This document shows, piece after piece, positions 23,701-36,734 of a DNA stretch of 64,000 nt (positions are counted from its first letter, which is position 1; each line of letters opens with the position of its first letter). Location: positions 529,001 through 593,000 of the forward strand of contig BDSL01000065.1 of the NCBI GenBank assembly GCA_003116995.1, read 5' to 3'. This DNA comes from Yamagishiella unicocca (Eukaryota > Chlorophyta > Chlorophyceae > Chlamydomonadales > Volvocaceae). The translations under genes were made by a program, and so were the position numbers. Below the pieces are notes generated by a model that was not told the origin of the DNA, did no database searches, and saw only the letters and a list, made by a program, of their open reading frames with translations.

Positions 23701-26700
23701 TCTGGCGCAGGCGGCAGGCCTCGGTGTTACCGCCGCCGCCGCCGGAGGCGCCGCCGCTGCCGCCGTAGCCTCGGGACCCAGCCACACCTACCCACCACCC
23801 TTGCCGCCGATGACTTCGCAGCAGGCGGCGGCGCCTTCACCTATGTCCATCTCCAACCTGCAGCAACAGCAGCACCACACCGCCGGCCCGGCGTCGGCGG
23901 CCGCGGCCGCAGGCGGCGCCGCGGTGTTGGCCGTGACGGCGCCGCCGAGCGATTCCGGCACCTCCGTGGGGGGCCCCGGCAGCTGCAGCAGTGCCTCCAA
24001 CGCCGGGATCTCGTTTATTGCACCCCTGCCGCCGACACCGGGGTCACAGCTGCACCACGTGACCGGCGCCGGAATCTCCGCAGCAGCTACGGGGCCCTAC
24101 GGGCCGCCGCCTGCGCCATTGGCGTCGCCCTCCGGCCACGGGCTGCCTCCGCTGGGCCCGGTTGCCAGTGTCAGCAGCAGGGGCGTGATCGTGTCGGGCC
24201 AGGGGCAGGTGCTGGCGGACCGCCAGGTGCGCCGGGGCCGGGTGCATCCCTGCAGCGGCTGTGCTGCCTCCTCTTCCTCCTCTTCTGCCTCGCTTTCCTT
24301 TTCTCGTCGTCCTGCCTTCACTGCATGGAACTCACGCCGAGCCCTTCGTTACTCGCGCTGGTACCCATCCTGTCCGTGCACTGCCGATCGATCCTTCGCC
24401 GCCACCGCCATCACACCCACCAACAAACCCGCATGCACTCCGCCGCTGTCCCGCTGCAGCCAAGCATCGCCGGCGGGCCTCCCGCCGCGACCCTCGCCAC
24501 CACGGGGGGGCCGGGGGGCCGGCACCGGCGCTCGACCTCCGTCGACGTGTCGTCGCTGATCGCCACGCGGGACGGCATAGGGCCCGCAAGGGACTACCTT
24601 GCTCCCGTGCCGCACGCCATGCCGTCGCCCACCGGCCACGCGGTTGACCGCGGGGGGTCCCTGACCCGGGACAACATGGTGCTGGGGCACCACACGGCGC
24701 CGCCTGCGCTGGAGTCCCTGCGGCACGCCCACCCGGGCATGTCGCTGGCGCAAGCGGTGCGTGGTATGGCGGTCGAGGGGAAATGCAGTGCGAAGCTCAG
24801 GACGGGGTCCTGGTCTGGACACCATATGTAGGTTGTGATCGACGGGTCTCTCCGTGGGGTCAACGGAGTGCGGCGGGGCGATGTGCGCGTGTATAGGTAA
24901 CGCAGAGTTGCGCGCCGCGCTGGAAGCTACGGCGGTCCTCGCCGCAGGCGCACCCGCTGGATAGTCCGCGCGTACCGTCATCCCCTCACCGCACTTCCCC
25001 TGCCCCATTTCGTGGGGATGATGCTGCTTCAGTGACTCGCGCATCCCTGACCCCATCCTGTGCGGCTCTGTGCACCCCTTAACTCGGTCGTTGCCCGCGA
25101 AGGCGGTGGCCGAGGCGGATAACGAGGGCATCGACGAGGACGATGAGGACTACGAGGCCGAGGTGGAGGGCGACGGCGAGGCGGAGGGCGACGACGCGGC
25201 GTGTGGCGAGACGTCCGGCGACCGGCTGCCGTCTGTGGCCTTGGCGACGACGTTGCCGGTAGCCTCCCAGGGATCCATTCGCCGGCGGCTGTACGTATCG
25301 CAGCAGCAGCAGCAGCAAAACCCCATGCTGGGTCGCGCGTCTGCGGGCCCTTTGTATGAGGTGGGTCCGGAGGGCCGCAGGAGGGCTTGGGGCTGCATGC
25401 AATGGGCTACATGCGCATTTGGGAAGAGAGCGCACTGGCCGAGGGCGGAGTGGTAGCGGTGCGGAACAGGAGTGCGTGTGCGACCACGCGGCGCATTGCA
25501 ACACGGCAATTGCAGCGCACAGCAACTTCCGAATTTTGTTGGCACGCCCTGGGTCAACGGCCATTAGCCCCTCAGCATGCGGTACTTGCGTTCAGTGTTT
25601 TTCTGTTGAGGTAGCGTACCCTCTTCTCGCCGCCACCTCGCAGTCGCACCCTGCCGATGCCGCGGCCGCCATCGGGCTCGGCCGCCAGGATTCCTCTACA
25701 CAGCGCTCGAACGGCTCCGAAACCTCCACCACGAGCGCCGACGACGCCGCCGCCGAGCATGGCGACGGAGGCACCATGGCATCCGTTGGTCATACCTGGC
25801 GCGCCCGCCGTAACGCCATCATCGAATCGCATCACCTGCAGCAGCACAGCGCCACCGGCGGCAGCGGCGGGGGCGGCGTGCGCAGCGGCGGCGGGGCCGC
25901 CGCCGGGGGGGTGTTCAGCGGAGAGGAGCTGCTTTCGGGGGGCAGCCTGATGGCGCCCCAGACGGAAACGCCGCCGATGGAGGGCAACATGTTCCAGTAT
26001 GTGCCAGTGAGTGGAGGCCAGGGAGGTCGGGTCTAGCGGGCCGGATTCTTCACGCTAACACAATTGCACGAGCGCATACGATGCCTCCATCGGTTGGGGT
26101 GTCCACGGGCTTCCTCGCTACCCTAGGAAGTGTGTGCGCCACTGGCGCGTCTGTCGTGAATGTGAAGGCCTTCGCAACGGGGGTGATGTGCCATGTGACT
26201 CGGTGTCCCTAAGGCTGATGAAGGAGGGTGGGGCCTCGCCGCAGTCGCACTGCGTGCGGAAGGAATGAGTCTCAGCGCAAGCCTGACGCATACAACGCCC
26301 GCTACTTCTTCTCCAACCCTGGAGAAGCGCGATTGCTGTTGCTTTAAGGGCCGAAGGGGGAGTAGCGGGCATTGCGTGCCTTAGCCCTGGGCTTCCGCTG
26401 TACAGCACAGTACTCCTCCTGCTCGCAGTAGGGACTCATGTCATGTGTGTCGCGCTATCAGCACAGCTCAACTTTCCTCGACAGCTCGCAACCCAGCCTC
26501 AGCCTGGTTGCTGCCACCATGTGCGCGTGCCGTACCGCAGGGCGTGTTCATCCTGCTCAAACCGCCGCAGCAGCCAACGGGGCGCACCGAGCTGTGCAAG
26601 CTGCGTTTCAGCAGGCGGCACTTCAGCCAGATGCAGGCGCAGCAGTGGTGGATGGCGAACAAGTCGGAGCTGTACGACAAATACCACGTGAGGCTGCGCT

Positions 26701-27816
26701 GCGAAGCGCAGGGCGAGGGAATGCTGGGTGCGGCGGGGCGGCAGGATAGGTTTAGCAAGGCTCCGCTAGGAGGGCCGTCCTCCTTGCGCAGTGTGACGGA
26801 CAGCCCTCTTGGACTGAGGGGTGAGGCCCCGACAGTGCTCAGCAAGGCAGCAGCCGATGCTATCGTGTTCGTTTACGGGGACAGTTGTTCTGCGGATCGG
26901 GTCGTCGGGGCGTTTACTGGTGGCGCTAGTAGTTTACTGGGTGCCTAGGTCCACCACCACCACCACGCCCATGGGAGCCTTCGTCCACCACCGTCTCACC
27001 TGCCTCCTCCCGCTCACGCTGCAGGTAACTGCCTCCTTGGGCGGCGGCGCAGTCGGTGGCGGTGGCGGGCCCAGCAGTGGGCCCGGCGCCGGCGGCTCCC
27101 GCACCGCAACGCCCGTCGCCTACCCGGCCTCACCCTCCGGCGGCCCCGGTCCTGGCCTTTCGCCGCAATCCTACCAGCAGCCCAGCCTGCAGATGTCGGC
27201 CTCTGCGACTCACACTCGCGGCCTCAGCACCGACACACAAGGCACAAGCGCCGGGAGCGGTGGCGCCGCCGCCGGCAGCATGTACTTCTCCATACCCGTC
27301 GCCAGCCCTGCGCACGGGCTCAACGGCGCTGGCAGCGGCGGCTCCGCCGTCGGGCACCCGCCGGGCGCTGGCGGAGACCCTCGCGCCTTTTGGGCTTCCG
27401 CTGCGGCGGCGACGGTGGCCGCCTGCGGCAGCGACCCGTATGCCAATTGGGCGGACCAGACGTACGAGGACTCTACTATGATGGTCTCGGCGGCGCCGCC
27501 GCCGGTCGGCGGCATGGGACCTGGCGGAGGCGGAGGCATGCCGCCACGGCATCACCGCTCGCGCAGCGGAAGCCGCACCGCCAGCGGCGGCGCCAGCAAC
27601 AGCGGCATGCCGGGGCAGCACCTGTACCAGCACCAGCAGCAATGGTCCTCGTCGCGCGAGGCGGCCGCGTTGGCCGGCGGCTTGCAGGCCGGCGGTGGCA
27701 GCGGCAATGGGATGTGCTCTGCTGGCCCGGGCACTTGCGCCGTAAACCAACTCCATCATTCCCACACCCGATCTCGGTCAGGAGGCGCAGCGTCCAACCT
27801 CTCCAACCGCTCCTAG
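11725..27816 (+). CDS. PH-RCC1-BRX protein (PRAF-like), FYVE finger not found
   Basis: About 27 exons, ~2,400 residues. Exons: 11725..11838, 11930..12034, 12544..12671, 13014..13086 (or ..13212), an unresolved start..13682, 14140..14276, 14648..14810, 15181..15419, 15943..16073, 16467..16559, 16858..17089, 17436..17649, 17991..18166, 18495..18623, 18894..18977, 19269..19430, 19705..20313, 20661..20755, 20972..21323, 21531..21713, 22054..22310, ~22850..24226, 24460..24756, 25103..25360, 25644..26006, 26541..26687, 27025..27816. Exons 2-4 encode a PH domain (GTELLKYGRIGSPKYHPFRL; TLDVICQSVYEFEMWFWG). Exons from 14140 to 19705 give seven RCC1 blades (e.g. GELYTWGFGRNGNLGHG), with a ~150-residue insertion after blade four. 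Then come long Ala/Gly/Ser-rich stretches, a coiled coil (IALKQQNELLQQQIEALKQQ), a BRX domain (26541..26687: RFSRRHFSQMQAQQWWMANK) and a Gly/Ser-rich tail. Plant PRAFs are thought to link membrane lipids to small-GTPase or trafficking control. The joins at 13.1-13.4 and 22.3-22.85 kb are unresolved. Confidence 0.85.
15507..15526 (+). repeat. Copy of the dispersed 20-mer in an RCC1-gene intron
   Basis: Exact match to the 20-mer of 5878-5897, located in the intron 15420-15942. Shorter relatives (TTCGAGGGAAACCCGTGG) are at 17103-17120 and 22333-22350 in other introns of this gene. Confidence 0.8.
16192..16306. repeat. Tandem duplication, 57 bp x 2, intronic
   Basis: Two almost identical copies starting GCTCCACAGGATAGACTTTA at 16192 and 16249, inside the intron between RCC1 exons 15943..16073 and 16467..16559. 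Confidence 0.85.
16594..16730. repeat. Purine-rich minisatellite, 45 bp x 3, intronic
   Basis: Three 45-bp purine-only style units (GGACGGAAGAGGGCGGGAAA and onward) directly after the donor at 16560. One strand is almost wholly purine. Confidence 0.85.
18283..18465. repeat. Minisatellite of ~36-bp units, intronic
   Basis: Degenerate copies of a unit containing CTTGACGTGTGTCGCTGCTC, about five in number, in the intron before the RCC1 exon 18495..18623. Confidence 0.75.
22311..22570 (+). repeat. G-rich minisatellite GGGGGTGGTGCA / GGGGGGGTGCA, intronic
   Basis: About twenty short units alternating between GTGGTGCAGGGGG and GGTGCAGGGGGG follow the donor near 22311. The + strand has dense G-runs able to form G-quadruplexes. 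Its many GT and AG dinucleotides make the true splice ends around it uncertain. Confidence 0.9.
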
Positions 27817-30613
27817 TGGTGCTCAAGTGGATCCGAATGGACATGCCCATAAACTGGGGGGGCGCCGAGGACGGGCCCTACGCCGGCGGGCCGCCGCCCG
27901 CACAGCCTAAATGTACGGCAGGTTGCATGCACTTAAGTATGAGCTGCACGCAGGAACGGGTTCAACATAAAGACGCCCTGCTGCCGGCTGGGTCGGGTCG
28001 GTGCGGTCGCGGAGCCGAGGTTCATCGCTGCTGGGGTGTCAGCAATTTGCGCAGGCGGCTCTGCGGCAAGATGCGCGGCAGCGGCGGCACTGCCAGCAGG
28101 GAGGCAGAAGCAGCGGCTGTGCTGTGGGTGACTATGTATGTGGGTTGTAGGTCGGTGTGTTTCGTTGCTGCGAGGCATGCGAGGAGGGGGACGCGGGTGC
28201 AGGGTGGTATAGAGGACGACCAAGTAGCTGGCGCAGCCTTTGCTTCGGGGCGTACGTCCAGTAGGTTTGCAGGGGTTGTTGGGGTCTTCAACTGTGTGGG
28301 GCTTTGCTGTGTCGCGATTATAACAACGGCGCGCGATTATGGGATGGTAGCAAACGTTGCTGCATGCCAGGCATCTTATGATGGTAGGTTACTGGGTGGC
28401 GGCGTGTCATATGAAGACCTCCTGGAGCGGCTGGGCTAAGGCGCATTCCTCGTAGAGGCAGAATCCCGGATCTATGAATCCTGGATCCACATTACCTGCA
28501 TCGACCCTGGACGACATTGTCCTCGCTGCTGTCGCGCCGTCTGCGTGCACGTCAGCGCTTTGGTTACATGGGACCGGTCGGCGCAGAAGACACCGGCGCC
28601 GCGGGGGTAGCTGCTGGGATGATACTGTGGGAGGTACTGATCGTGGTATGCCCGTCGCGTGGCTTAGATGCATGACACTGCCTACCACAGCCTGATCGGA
28701 CAACGATGACGACGTAGAGCGATCACTCGTGCTAGGTGCCACGCACGTAGTCTGGGCGGGACGCTAGGAGAGCTTTGCAAGAGCGCCCAGCATAGTTGGC
28801 TGGAGGGGGCGGACCAATGGACGCAGCTGGGTGGGCTGCGATCGTCCGGCAGTGGTGGTGGGGCGTGGATAGCGCACTTACAGTAGCTCCGAACGCCTTG
28901 CGTGTCAAGGGAACGGGAGTCGCTAGGCAATCACGCAGCTTGCATGACTTCTTTGGTTAAATTATGCCTAGGGTTTCGTCTGGGAGTATGGTAGCTCGAG
29001 GCACGAGTAGAGGTGTCGGCATGGCAGTTTTTGTTCCGCGGCGCAGAGAGAGATGGCTGGATGTGCGCGGCTGTGCTGCTTAGCTTACACCTAGAGCTCC
29101 TAGTTTTACGCCACATTATCGCACGTCTTCTTCTTCCTTTTATTTTGAGGATAACCAGCTGTTTGTACTGGTCATTTTTTCGGATGCGGAGGCCTAGCGT
29201 CCAGAGGGCACGCTTCTAAGGGCGGTGGTGTACCTTCGACAACCCTGCCGTTACGGTGCTAACAGTGGTGCTTTTGAAGATAAACGGGAAATGATTGCCT
29301 TGGCTGAAGACCTCAGTTCCACGATGGGGGTTCCCTGGGTCTTCGCAGCACTGGTCCAATCTCACACCTTAGCGGCGCTTTCACGGCATATGACTGACGC
29401 ATACGGCCCCATTGCACGTCTGCGACAAGACCCAACGTAGCTCCCTTCCATTTGGCCTGCAGTGAGGCGCTAATGGACGCTCTTGATACTTTCCACGAGT
29501 GCATGTGTAGGCGTACGGTCCACCAAACGGAGGAGACGGGCTTCGCCTGCCTAGCCCTGCGGTGCTTTGACGACGCCTCTATTTTGGCGAGGTTAATCTC
29601 CACCCCCTACTGCCGTTCACATAAACCAGGCAAAAAAGTAGGTTGCTTAATAGCTTCCAGGTACTGGAGGAGTAAGCCCACCGGCCCATTCTGGCGTAGG
29701 ACACAGTATCCATGCAACCCCGGGCCAACCTGGCGGAGCCATACACCTGGTGAGGACGCATGCCGACAGGGCTGTGAAGTCGGTGGCCTGCCTCACAGCC
29801 GTTGTACCACATGCCGGCTGCATACGGCAACCATGCCGATCCGTCCAAAGCTCTTACCACGCCGGAAATTTGTAAGGGTCAAGCCAGGTCAAATTCCAAG
29901 CCACAGGCTGTGCGCACAGTGTGACATGATGTATCGGGTAACCTGCTCGAGATCAACGCTCGCTCTGGACATTTTCCACGATAATGGTAACGGACATGCT
30001 CCCCCGTGATGCAACCAGGTACGTACAGCTTGCAAATTCGTATATGTACCTACACGCATCCTCAAGTTCCTAAAAACGGTACACCAGGAGCGGTTGCAGC
30101 AATTGATTTCTCCTGATCCTGCATCGTTCAGGTGGACCAGGCCCAGCTATATGAAGTCTGCCATGGTGTCGTACTTGCTTCTTCGCAATGCGCCCAAATT
30201 GGCGTTCTTCGCAGTGAGCCGGGTGTTTAAAAGATGATTACGTGGAACTGGCAGGCATTATCGCATTAGGTATTACAGGTTACACCTTGGAACTTTTATC
30301 TAGTCCCACAACGCATCCTATAGCTTACTTGCGCAATTGATATCTATCATCTTCTGTGAACTCTTGATGTTTTCTCTGCTGCTAGTCTGCGGTACGGCTT
30401 ACACCTTCCCATAATTCGCCCATAAAGCGCCATTATCGTCTCTCATCACCTACGATCCGCCCTCTGCGCTTTAATTACTTCAGTTTACTGAATCTTACCC
30501 TGGGTTGCGGAGATTTTGTTTTATACGTCAGTTGACGCGTACCTGGCAATTAATGGACACATAGTGGAGCTCGAGGTTGTTTGCCACAGCTGTTATCGAT
30601 CCGGCCATCATAA
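27817..30613. other. Intergenic region, AT content rising, no gene seen
   Basis: Starts with the 3' UTR of the PH-RCC1-BRX gene. Open frames up to ~185 residues (for example at 29.5-30.0 kb) show no domain, splice-site pattern or codon bias like the flanking genes. No TGTAA was noticed until about 29.87 kb, so the 3' end of the upstream gene is undefined. Confidence 0.55.
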
Positions 30614-33600
30614 ATGCGGCAATATCACCTTGCCGTGGCCATGGCCGTGGCGCTGCTACCGGTCACCATGTAAGCTACTTCACGCCTCAACGAACGCCAC
30701 GTTGCGAAAATCGCATTACTGTGGGAGTAACAGATATCGTGCTACGTATGTTTAATTGCGATCCTTCGTGTGCCCGCCCCTGGGAAAGCGAAGAAATGAC
30801 CCGCGCGCGCCGGCGGGCGGTGAGTACCCGCGCTCAACCCGGGTTTCCGCCCAGATAATAGTTTACCGTCCGCCATTAACGGCACTGCATGCGTATTAAT
30901 GTGTTTAGTGTTTTGCGACAGTTATATACACCTTTGACGGGGTGTTGATGCGTACATATTGTTGGTGGCTGTGACGGTGACGAAGGACCTGCTGTGTAAG
31001 AAAGGAAACCATGCATTGTGTTCTGGAAGGACGCCGGGGTATTGGTGACGCGTGGGCACATGATGACACGTGTGTTCCCGCAGTGCACGTGCATTTCATA
31101 CCCATGCGCACAAACTAACACTACATCTACATACAAACAGGCTGGGCGCAAGCTGCGTGTATGTACGCTGCTTTCATATCAATGCACAGCGCAGCTGGCT
31201 GCCTGTGGGTATATCTTTAACTTCGTTCCCCCACCCCGGCTTCAATGTTTGTTTGTGCCTACAGGGCCACTACTACTGCTGTCGTGCGGTTCGCGGACTT
31301 CCCCTTCGTCAGATGCGACGCACTTATTGCACCCTTGACATACCGACTTCATGAAGAGGTTATGCACTCAGGCAACAATACCTATTGCTTTAAATTGAAG
31401 GTGGACCTTCCACCTGCTGGTTGCTCTAGCTACTGCTGCACCACGGCTGACCTGAAGAAGCTGGAGGTAGGTGTGTACATACATACATGCAAGCGCATTT
31501 AATTTTCAAATACATGCAAGCGCTTGCCGTTTCCAAGTACATGTATGGTAGTACCGGTAAACCTATCTACGCATCCTACTTGCGCATTCTACTTGCGCAA
31601 ACATGTACGAACTGGCAGGTGGTGGCTGGTGGCAGCATCTGTCCCTGTACGTTATTGAAAACCTAGCTAGGCAGGCGGCATCGCGTGTGTATCATTGCTG
31701 ACTGCAGACGTCGTTTTTTTAAGCGTGTATTCTCTCCTCGGTATATGTATGTACCAAACAAGTTACACATGACCGTCTAGATCGATAGCCTATCTATCGC
31801 TGGCACGAACATGTTCATTAATAAATAATAATTATTGTGCCCTTAAGTCTCCCTGATGCACGTGCCGCTGTTCTCGTAATTGCTTTTATTTTACTCGCAG
31901 ATCAATGTCAACCCAGAATGTGATGTGAGCGGTGCCAGGGTGAAGGCAACCCTCAATGGTGTCCCGACCAAGGTGCCGACAATTGAGGGAGCGCCAATGG
32001 GCCCTCCTGGGAGCACCATCCTCCGCCTGACTAAGCTTGGCCTCAACAGCAGCACCGCCAATGGCGCTGAGATCTGTATCACTTTAGGCACCAACAAGGA
32101 TGGCAAGGGCTGCACCACACTGGGGCAGCTGTGCGTGCAGCCGCGAGCAGCCGGAACAGCTGATATGGACCGCCATGTGTGCACAACTGCCCTGTTCGAC
32201 ACCCTCAATGACTGCTGCCAGATTAACACTGTCGACGTGGATACAACGTTTCTGACTGGTCCCTCATCGCCCAGCTTGCCTAACCCAGCAGCTATAACAT
32301 CACCTGAACCACCCTCATCACACTCCATGCCAACCCCAGCGTTGCCGCCTCCAGCACCCTACATTCCCCCTTGCAACGTGTGTATCCACCTCAGATATGT
32401 GGGCTTCTCACCGTATGCACCAGATATAAATGGCTATCACAACCGCGAAAGCTACCCACCAGCATCTGGTTGGGATCAGGATTTTGAATACTCGTCATTT
32501 CTGCCACCACCACCACCACCACCTTCCATTGTGTATGATAAGCCAATACTTTTCTCTGCAGAACTGTGTTCAGCCTTCTCCTATATAATTAACCAGAATT
32601 TGACAGAATCAGCCAAAGCTGTGGGTGCCAGTATCATGACACCCTTTCAGGTCAGAGAGTGTAATGATCTCAGCCTGAAAGTGTGTGGCGAGTTTGCATC
32701 AGATGCAGATGGTGCAAAACTGGCCCCTGACCTCGGCGGCCTGATGAACCAATGGTCCGGTATGATGTCCAACAGACTAAATACCGCTCCGTATTTTTGT
32801 CGTGATGTAACACTTGAGGTTCTTGTTGGCGGAGATGGCATTGATATTAAAGGCAATGGTACTTCACCAAGCTGCCTTGTTGATGAATTTTCATTTTCAT
32901 ATCCCTGCATACCACCTACAGTCTCGTTTCCAACTACTTGCCAGTAAGTATGTGACAAGGTGGTGCTTAAGATGACTTGCTTGTTAACGTACAATTTTTT
33001 GGAGAACAATACACCAGCAGCGAATGCATGTACATATTTCGTTACGCCCACAACAACATTATTTATACGCTGCTGATGCATGTGTGTACATCAAAGTTCC
33101 TGTGTGCGCCTTCATCATGCGGACATATACTTCATCACTTCCATTTTCCTTTCTTACCATATCGACCGATCGTCACTTGACTGCAGGTGTAATAAGAACG
33201 CTGGATCCACACCGTTCGCTGCCAAATCAAAGATCTCTACGAGGCAAGGGCGCAAATCTACCAACACACTGTACTGTTTTGAAATTACGGTTGTGACACC
33301 AAAGTCGACTGTAAGTACTAAGCGTGCCTACTACTACTTCCGTTATAAACTCTTGCAATAAATTAGCTAATCGCTTTTGCATTTCGTTTGCTGAATGTTT
33401 AAAGAAGCAAAAAAGGGGGGACATACATACATGCGTATAAACAGAAGCCCCCCGCCCGCCCCTCACGGCCCTACGTACGTACCTAGCCTCTATCTCGCAC
33501 CCCCCGCACCAGATTGATCGGGGTAGAGTGAGTGCAACAGCGCTGTTTTCGTTTTACCCGTAGTGCGGCCAGAGTCAGGGTGGCTAGACATGTAACACGT

Positions 33601-34831
33601 CGCACATCTTGCTTGGCTTAGGTCCGTAACAGTTTTTGCCTGATATATATAATACGTAATAAGAAATAAACACAAAAAACGTAAGCGACGTTGTCCCTAA
33701 AGCACTTTATAACGTTCAAAATTCATATAATGACTTTTCGTAATGTAAACAATTGATTTGACCCCTGTAAGCGAGATTCCTTGCTCACTAAAATAAATGC
33801 ATCCACGTTCCTTTCTTAATTAGTACCGCACCCTAAGCAGTTTTACACTACATTCGGCTTCCTTTTTGATACGTGCATTTCTTCCCTATCCTTAACAATT
33901 CGGAACAACCCTTCACGTATCTAGATATCTGAAAATTGCTACTAGCTATTGATTGGTGGCATCCACACATTGCAGGGACAGTGCAGCAAAGCCAACGTTC
34001 TCTACAAGGTGGAGATCTACGCTGATTACAACCAGCGCGCAAAGATCTCTGGCATTGGAGTGCAGCCAGCAGGTGCAACCTCCATGAAATATGTGGCACC
34101 AGTGTGGGGCTCTGCAGACGAAAGTGCAGTCAACGCAGCACCACTGAACTGGACTGTTACACAGGCGAATGGCGCTAAGGTCTGCCTTGAGCTAGACAAG
34201 TCCACCAGCATTGACTCCTTCTGTGAGGGCCCAGTCCCATCTTCGTGCTGGTAAGGGTGGGACATGCTGTAACCTATCTACGTTATGTGCGTGTTTCGTG
34301 AAGTAGACCCTAATGGCTGGATAGAATAATGGATAGGACTGATTAACATTTTATACCTTCATTCGCTGAAACCTCGCCTGAATATGACCGTTTTCCTTTC
34401 TTAATTATTCCACGCATCCTTGCTTACTTGAAGCTATGACAGTAGTGTTTTACTAGCATTCGCTTACATCTGGCCATTTTGTCGTCAAGCAAGGCGCGAC
34501 GTTCCATCTTATTACTTGCATATTAAGGAAAACCCTTCCCTTGCGTACCCAATAAGGAAACGCTTACTTTGTAACACAGGCATCCTAATCGATAGGTGTC
34601 CTAATCGATGATGCACGCACATTTGCTAGGTGTCCTAGTGACCACGTACATACCTCGATCGCTGCTAGCTGCCTACCCTTACCTCGACACGCGTACTTGG
34701 CCATGGCCAACAGGCTGAGCTTTCACAATATGGCTAGCTGTCCGGACAAGGACCAGCAGCCTATTACCAGCGACTACAAATACTGCTGCCCGCTCTACAT
34801 GGCATCTATCCCTTTATCGTCCTTGGGCTAG
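30614..34831 (+). CDS. Pherophorin (extracellular-matrix glycoprotein)
   Basis: Six exons with matching phases: 30614..30669, 31265..31466, 31901..32943, 33187..33310, 33976..34250, 34714..34831 (TAG), 605 residues. Exon 1 encodes a signal peptide (MRQYHLAVAMAVALLPVTMA). Residues ~27-145 form the first pherophorin domain (FADFPFVRCDA; YCFKLKVDLPPAGCSSYCC; DLKKLE). A proline-rich segment follows (PPPAPYIPP; later eight prolines in a row), far shorter than the hydroxyproline rods of many pherophorins. The C-terminal pherophorin domain runs from CNVCIHLRYV through LYCFEITVV, GIGVQPAG and VCLELDKSTSIDSFC to the conserved KYCCPLY end. Pherophorins are secreted, hydroxyproline-glycosylated wall and matrix proteins, some induced by sexual or wounding signals. 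Codon use is much less GC-biased than in the neighbours. The first exon was chosen because it alone gives a signal peptide in the right phase. Confidence 0.92.
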
Positions 34832-35125
34832 GTGTTACATGTACGCCATTTGATGGACAGCGCGGCAGGACACGATCGAGCGACAATGGCTATAATATCT
34901 AGAGAAAGATACGTAGCTTGCTTCCTTGTGCACGGTGTCGGACTGAACGAAGAAACTCAAGGGAGACTGCCTGCCTGCATGCATGCATGTGTGCAGTAGT
35001 GTTGGCGTGTGTGTTAATTTATCACAAACAGTCACGAAAACTCCACGGAAGTATTACAGTCCAATCACCGTCGGCTGCGTGTTTATTTATGCGTGCGTTT
35101 GTTTACCACGCACTGCCTGTGTGTA

Positions 35126-35175
35126 TGCTGCTGCTGCTGCTTGCATGCTGCTGCTGCTGCCGTGCTGCTGCTGCT
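35126..35175. repeat. CTG trinucleotide tracts
   Basis: Three runs of four to five CTG units separated by TTGCATG and CCG. Confidence 0.85.
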
Positions 35176-35407
35176 GGGTATGTAGGCCAGGCCTGCACCT
35201 GCAGTAGTGCTACATGTTTAGCATATTTAATTGCCGTTTTGGATGGTCACGGTCATATATAATGTGTGTCTACATCTACATTTACTCTTAGCCACCTGCC
35301 TACGTAGCTAGCAGCTACCTACATATTTTCTGGCTGTGAGGTGGGTGATGAGGCAAAAGCTGCGTGATTTGCTGCCGCTGATTGTTCTGGTATGTAGCAT
35401 GCATACG

Positions 35408-35412
35408 TGTAA
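35408..35412 (+). terminator. Candidate poly(A) signal TGTAA (pherophorin)
   Basis: TGTAA on the + strand 577 bases after the pherophorin stop, the first copy after the last exon. Motif and position only. Confidence 0.35.
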
Positions 35413-36729
35413 TGGTTAGATTGCGCCTCCTCTATACATGTGTGTATTATTGTTGTAGATAGCGATGTCTATCTGTCTGCTGCCGTGGCAGCGATGTCAG
35501 GTGCATGCCTTGATAAATTGGGTAGGTGGGGATGCGGCGTGCATCATGTCGCGTATGAATGCCCCACCTATGTAGCTAGGCGTCGCATGAAGATTTTGGC
35601 ACCCCAGCAGGCAGGGCGGGGCAACAGCAGCCTGCTGCTGGACGCACGGATGCATGGACACACACCGAAGAGGTGCCAGCAGCCACGCAGCAGTGCCGCG
35701 TGGCCTTCATTTGCGCATTATATTTTTATGTACATGCATGCTTGTTGCTTCCTTCCTGTACCTTGGTAGATACTACTCCCTTATGGCGGCTACCAGCGCG
35801 TAAAAAGTATAGTAACATTCCTGTAACTATGCATGCATCTACCTGAGGGAGCATACAAAGTAACTTACAGTTACCTATCGACTACATGATGGCAACTATA
35901 CGCTTCTGCGTTCTAACTGTACGCGTTTTTCCTTCCTATCTTATTAAATAATATTTAAATGATATAAACACTTAGTGTATCGCTTACACACGCAAAAACG
36001 CAGAAGCGGCTGAGTAGTGGCAGTCAGCCATGCATGTGCACCTCCAATAAGTGCACGTGGTTTAAATGTTTCTGAAGCCTACGGACGATACTGCTGGACG
36101 CTCGTAGTATCACTTCGTTGCGCATTGCCAATATCTTGCTGTTGAGTAATAAAGGAGTGCATTTATACCCTGACGTGGGGACACATACATGCACGGCGAC
36201 GTGTTTGGCTGGAGAGAACAGACCAATGCAGCCAGTTAGGCAGAGTCTCGACGGCGGGTCGGATGGGACCAAACATTGCACGAGCACGTCTATCTGCTTC
36301 ATTCGCGGACGCGGGCCCGATATTCGATTCGTGCGCCTGCAGCAGCGTTACGCCCCCTCATAAGGTTTCGGTGTTCGTTGCACGCTTCTCAGCTGTAGTG
36401 CAGCAGCGCACCGAGACGTTGTCCATCCACGGCAGTAACGCATCTCCATATCTCCACACCCCATCGCTATCAACGTCATGCTGACGCAATAGCACACACA
36501 CACACAACAGCGCACATCCGAAACAACCACATGTTATAAGCACACGCACACCTGGAAGGTAGGGTAGCTGTCCGCGGTCGGCATTCAGTCCGGCTGGGTG
36601 TGACCGCGACGCTTCCCACACACGTCCGCCACACACATCCGTGCATGCCGCAGTCCGCACGCAAGAGACACGTGCGGTCCGGCACACCATTCCGCACAGA
36701 CGACACGAGTACACCCGCCCGTCCACTAC

Positions 36730-36734
36730 TTACA
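36730..36734 (-). terminator. Candidate poly(A) signal TGTAA (TOC gene)
   Basis: Reads TGTAA on the minus strand, about 400 bases past the TOC stop codon. Motif and position only. Confidence 0.35.

Noticed and set aside
29452..30009. 185-codon plus-strand frame as a gene
   Set aside because: No domain, no exon-like codon bias, no splice partners; consistent with a random open frame.
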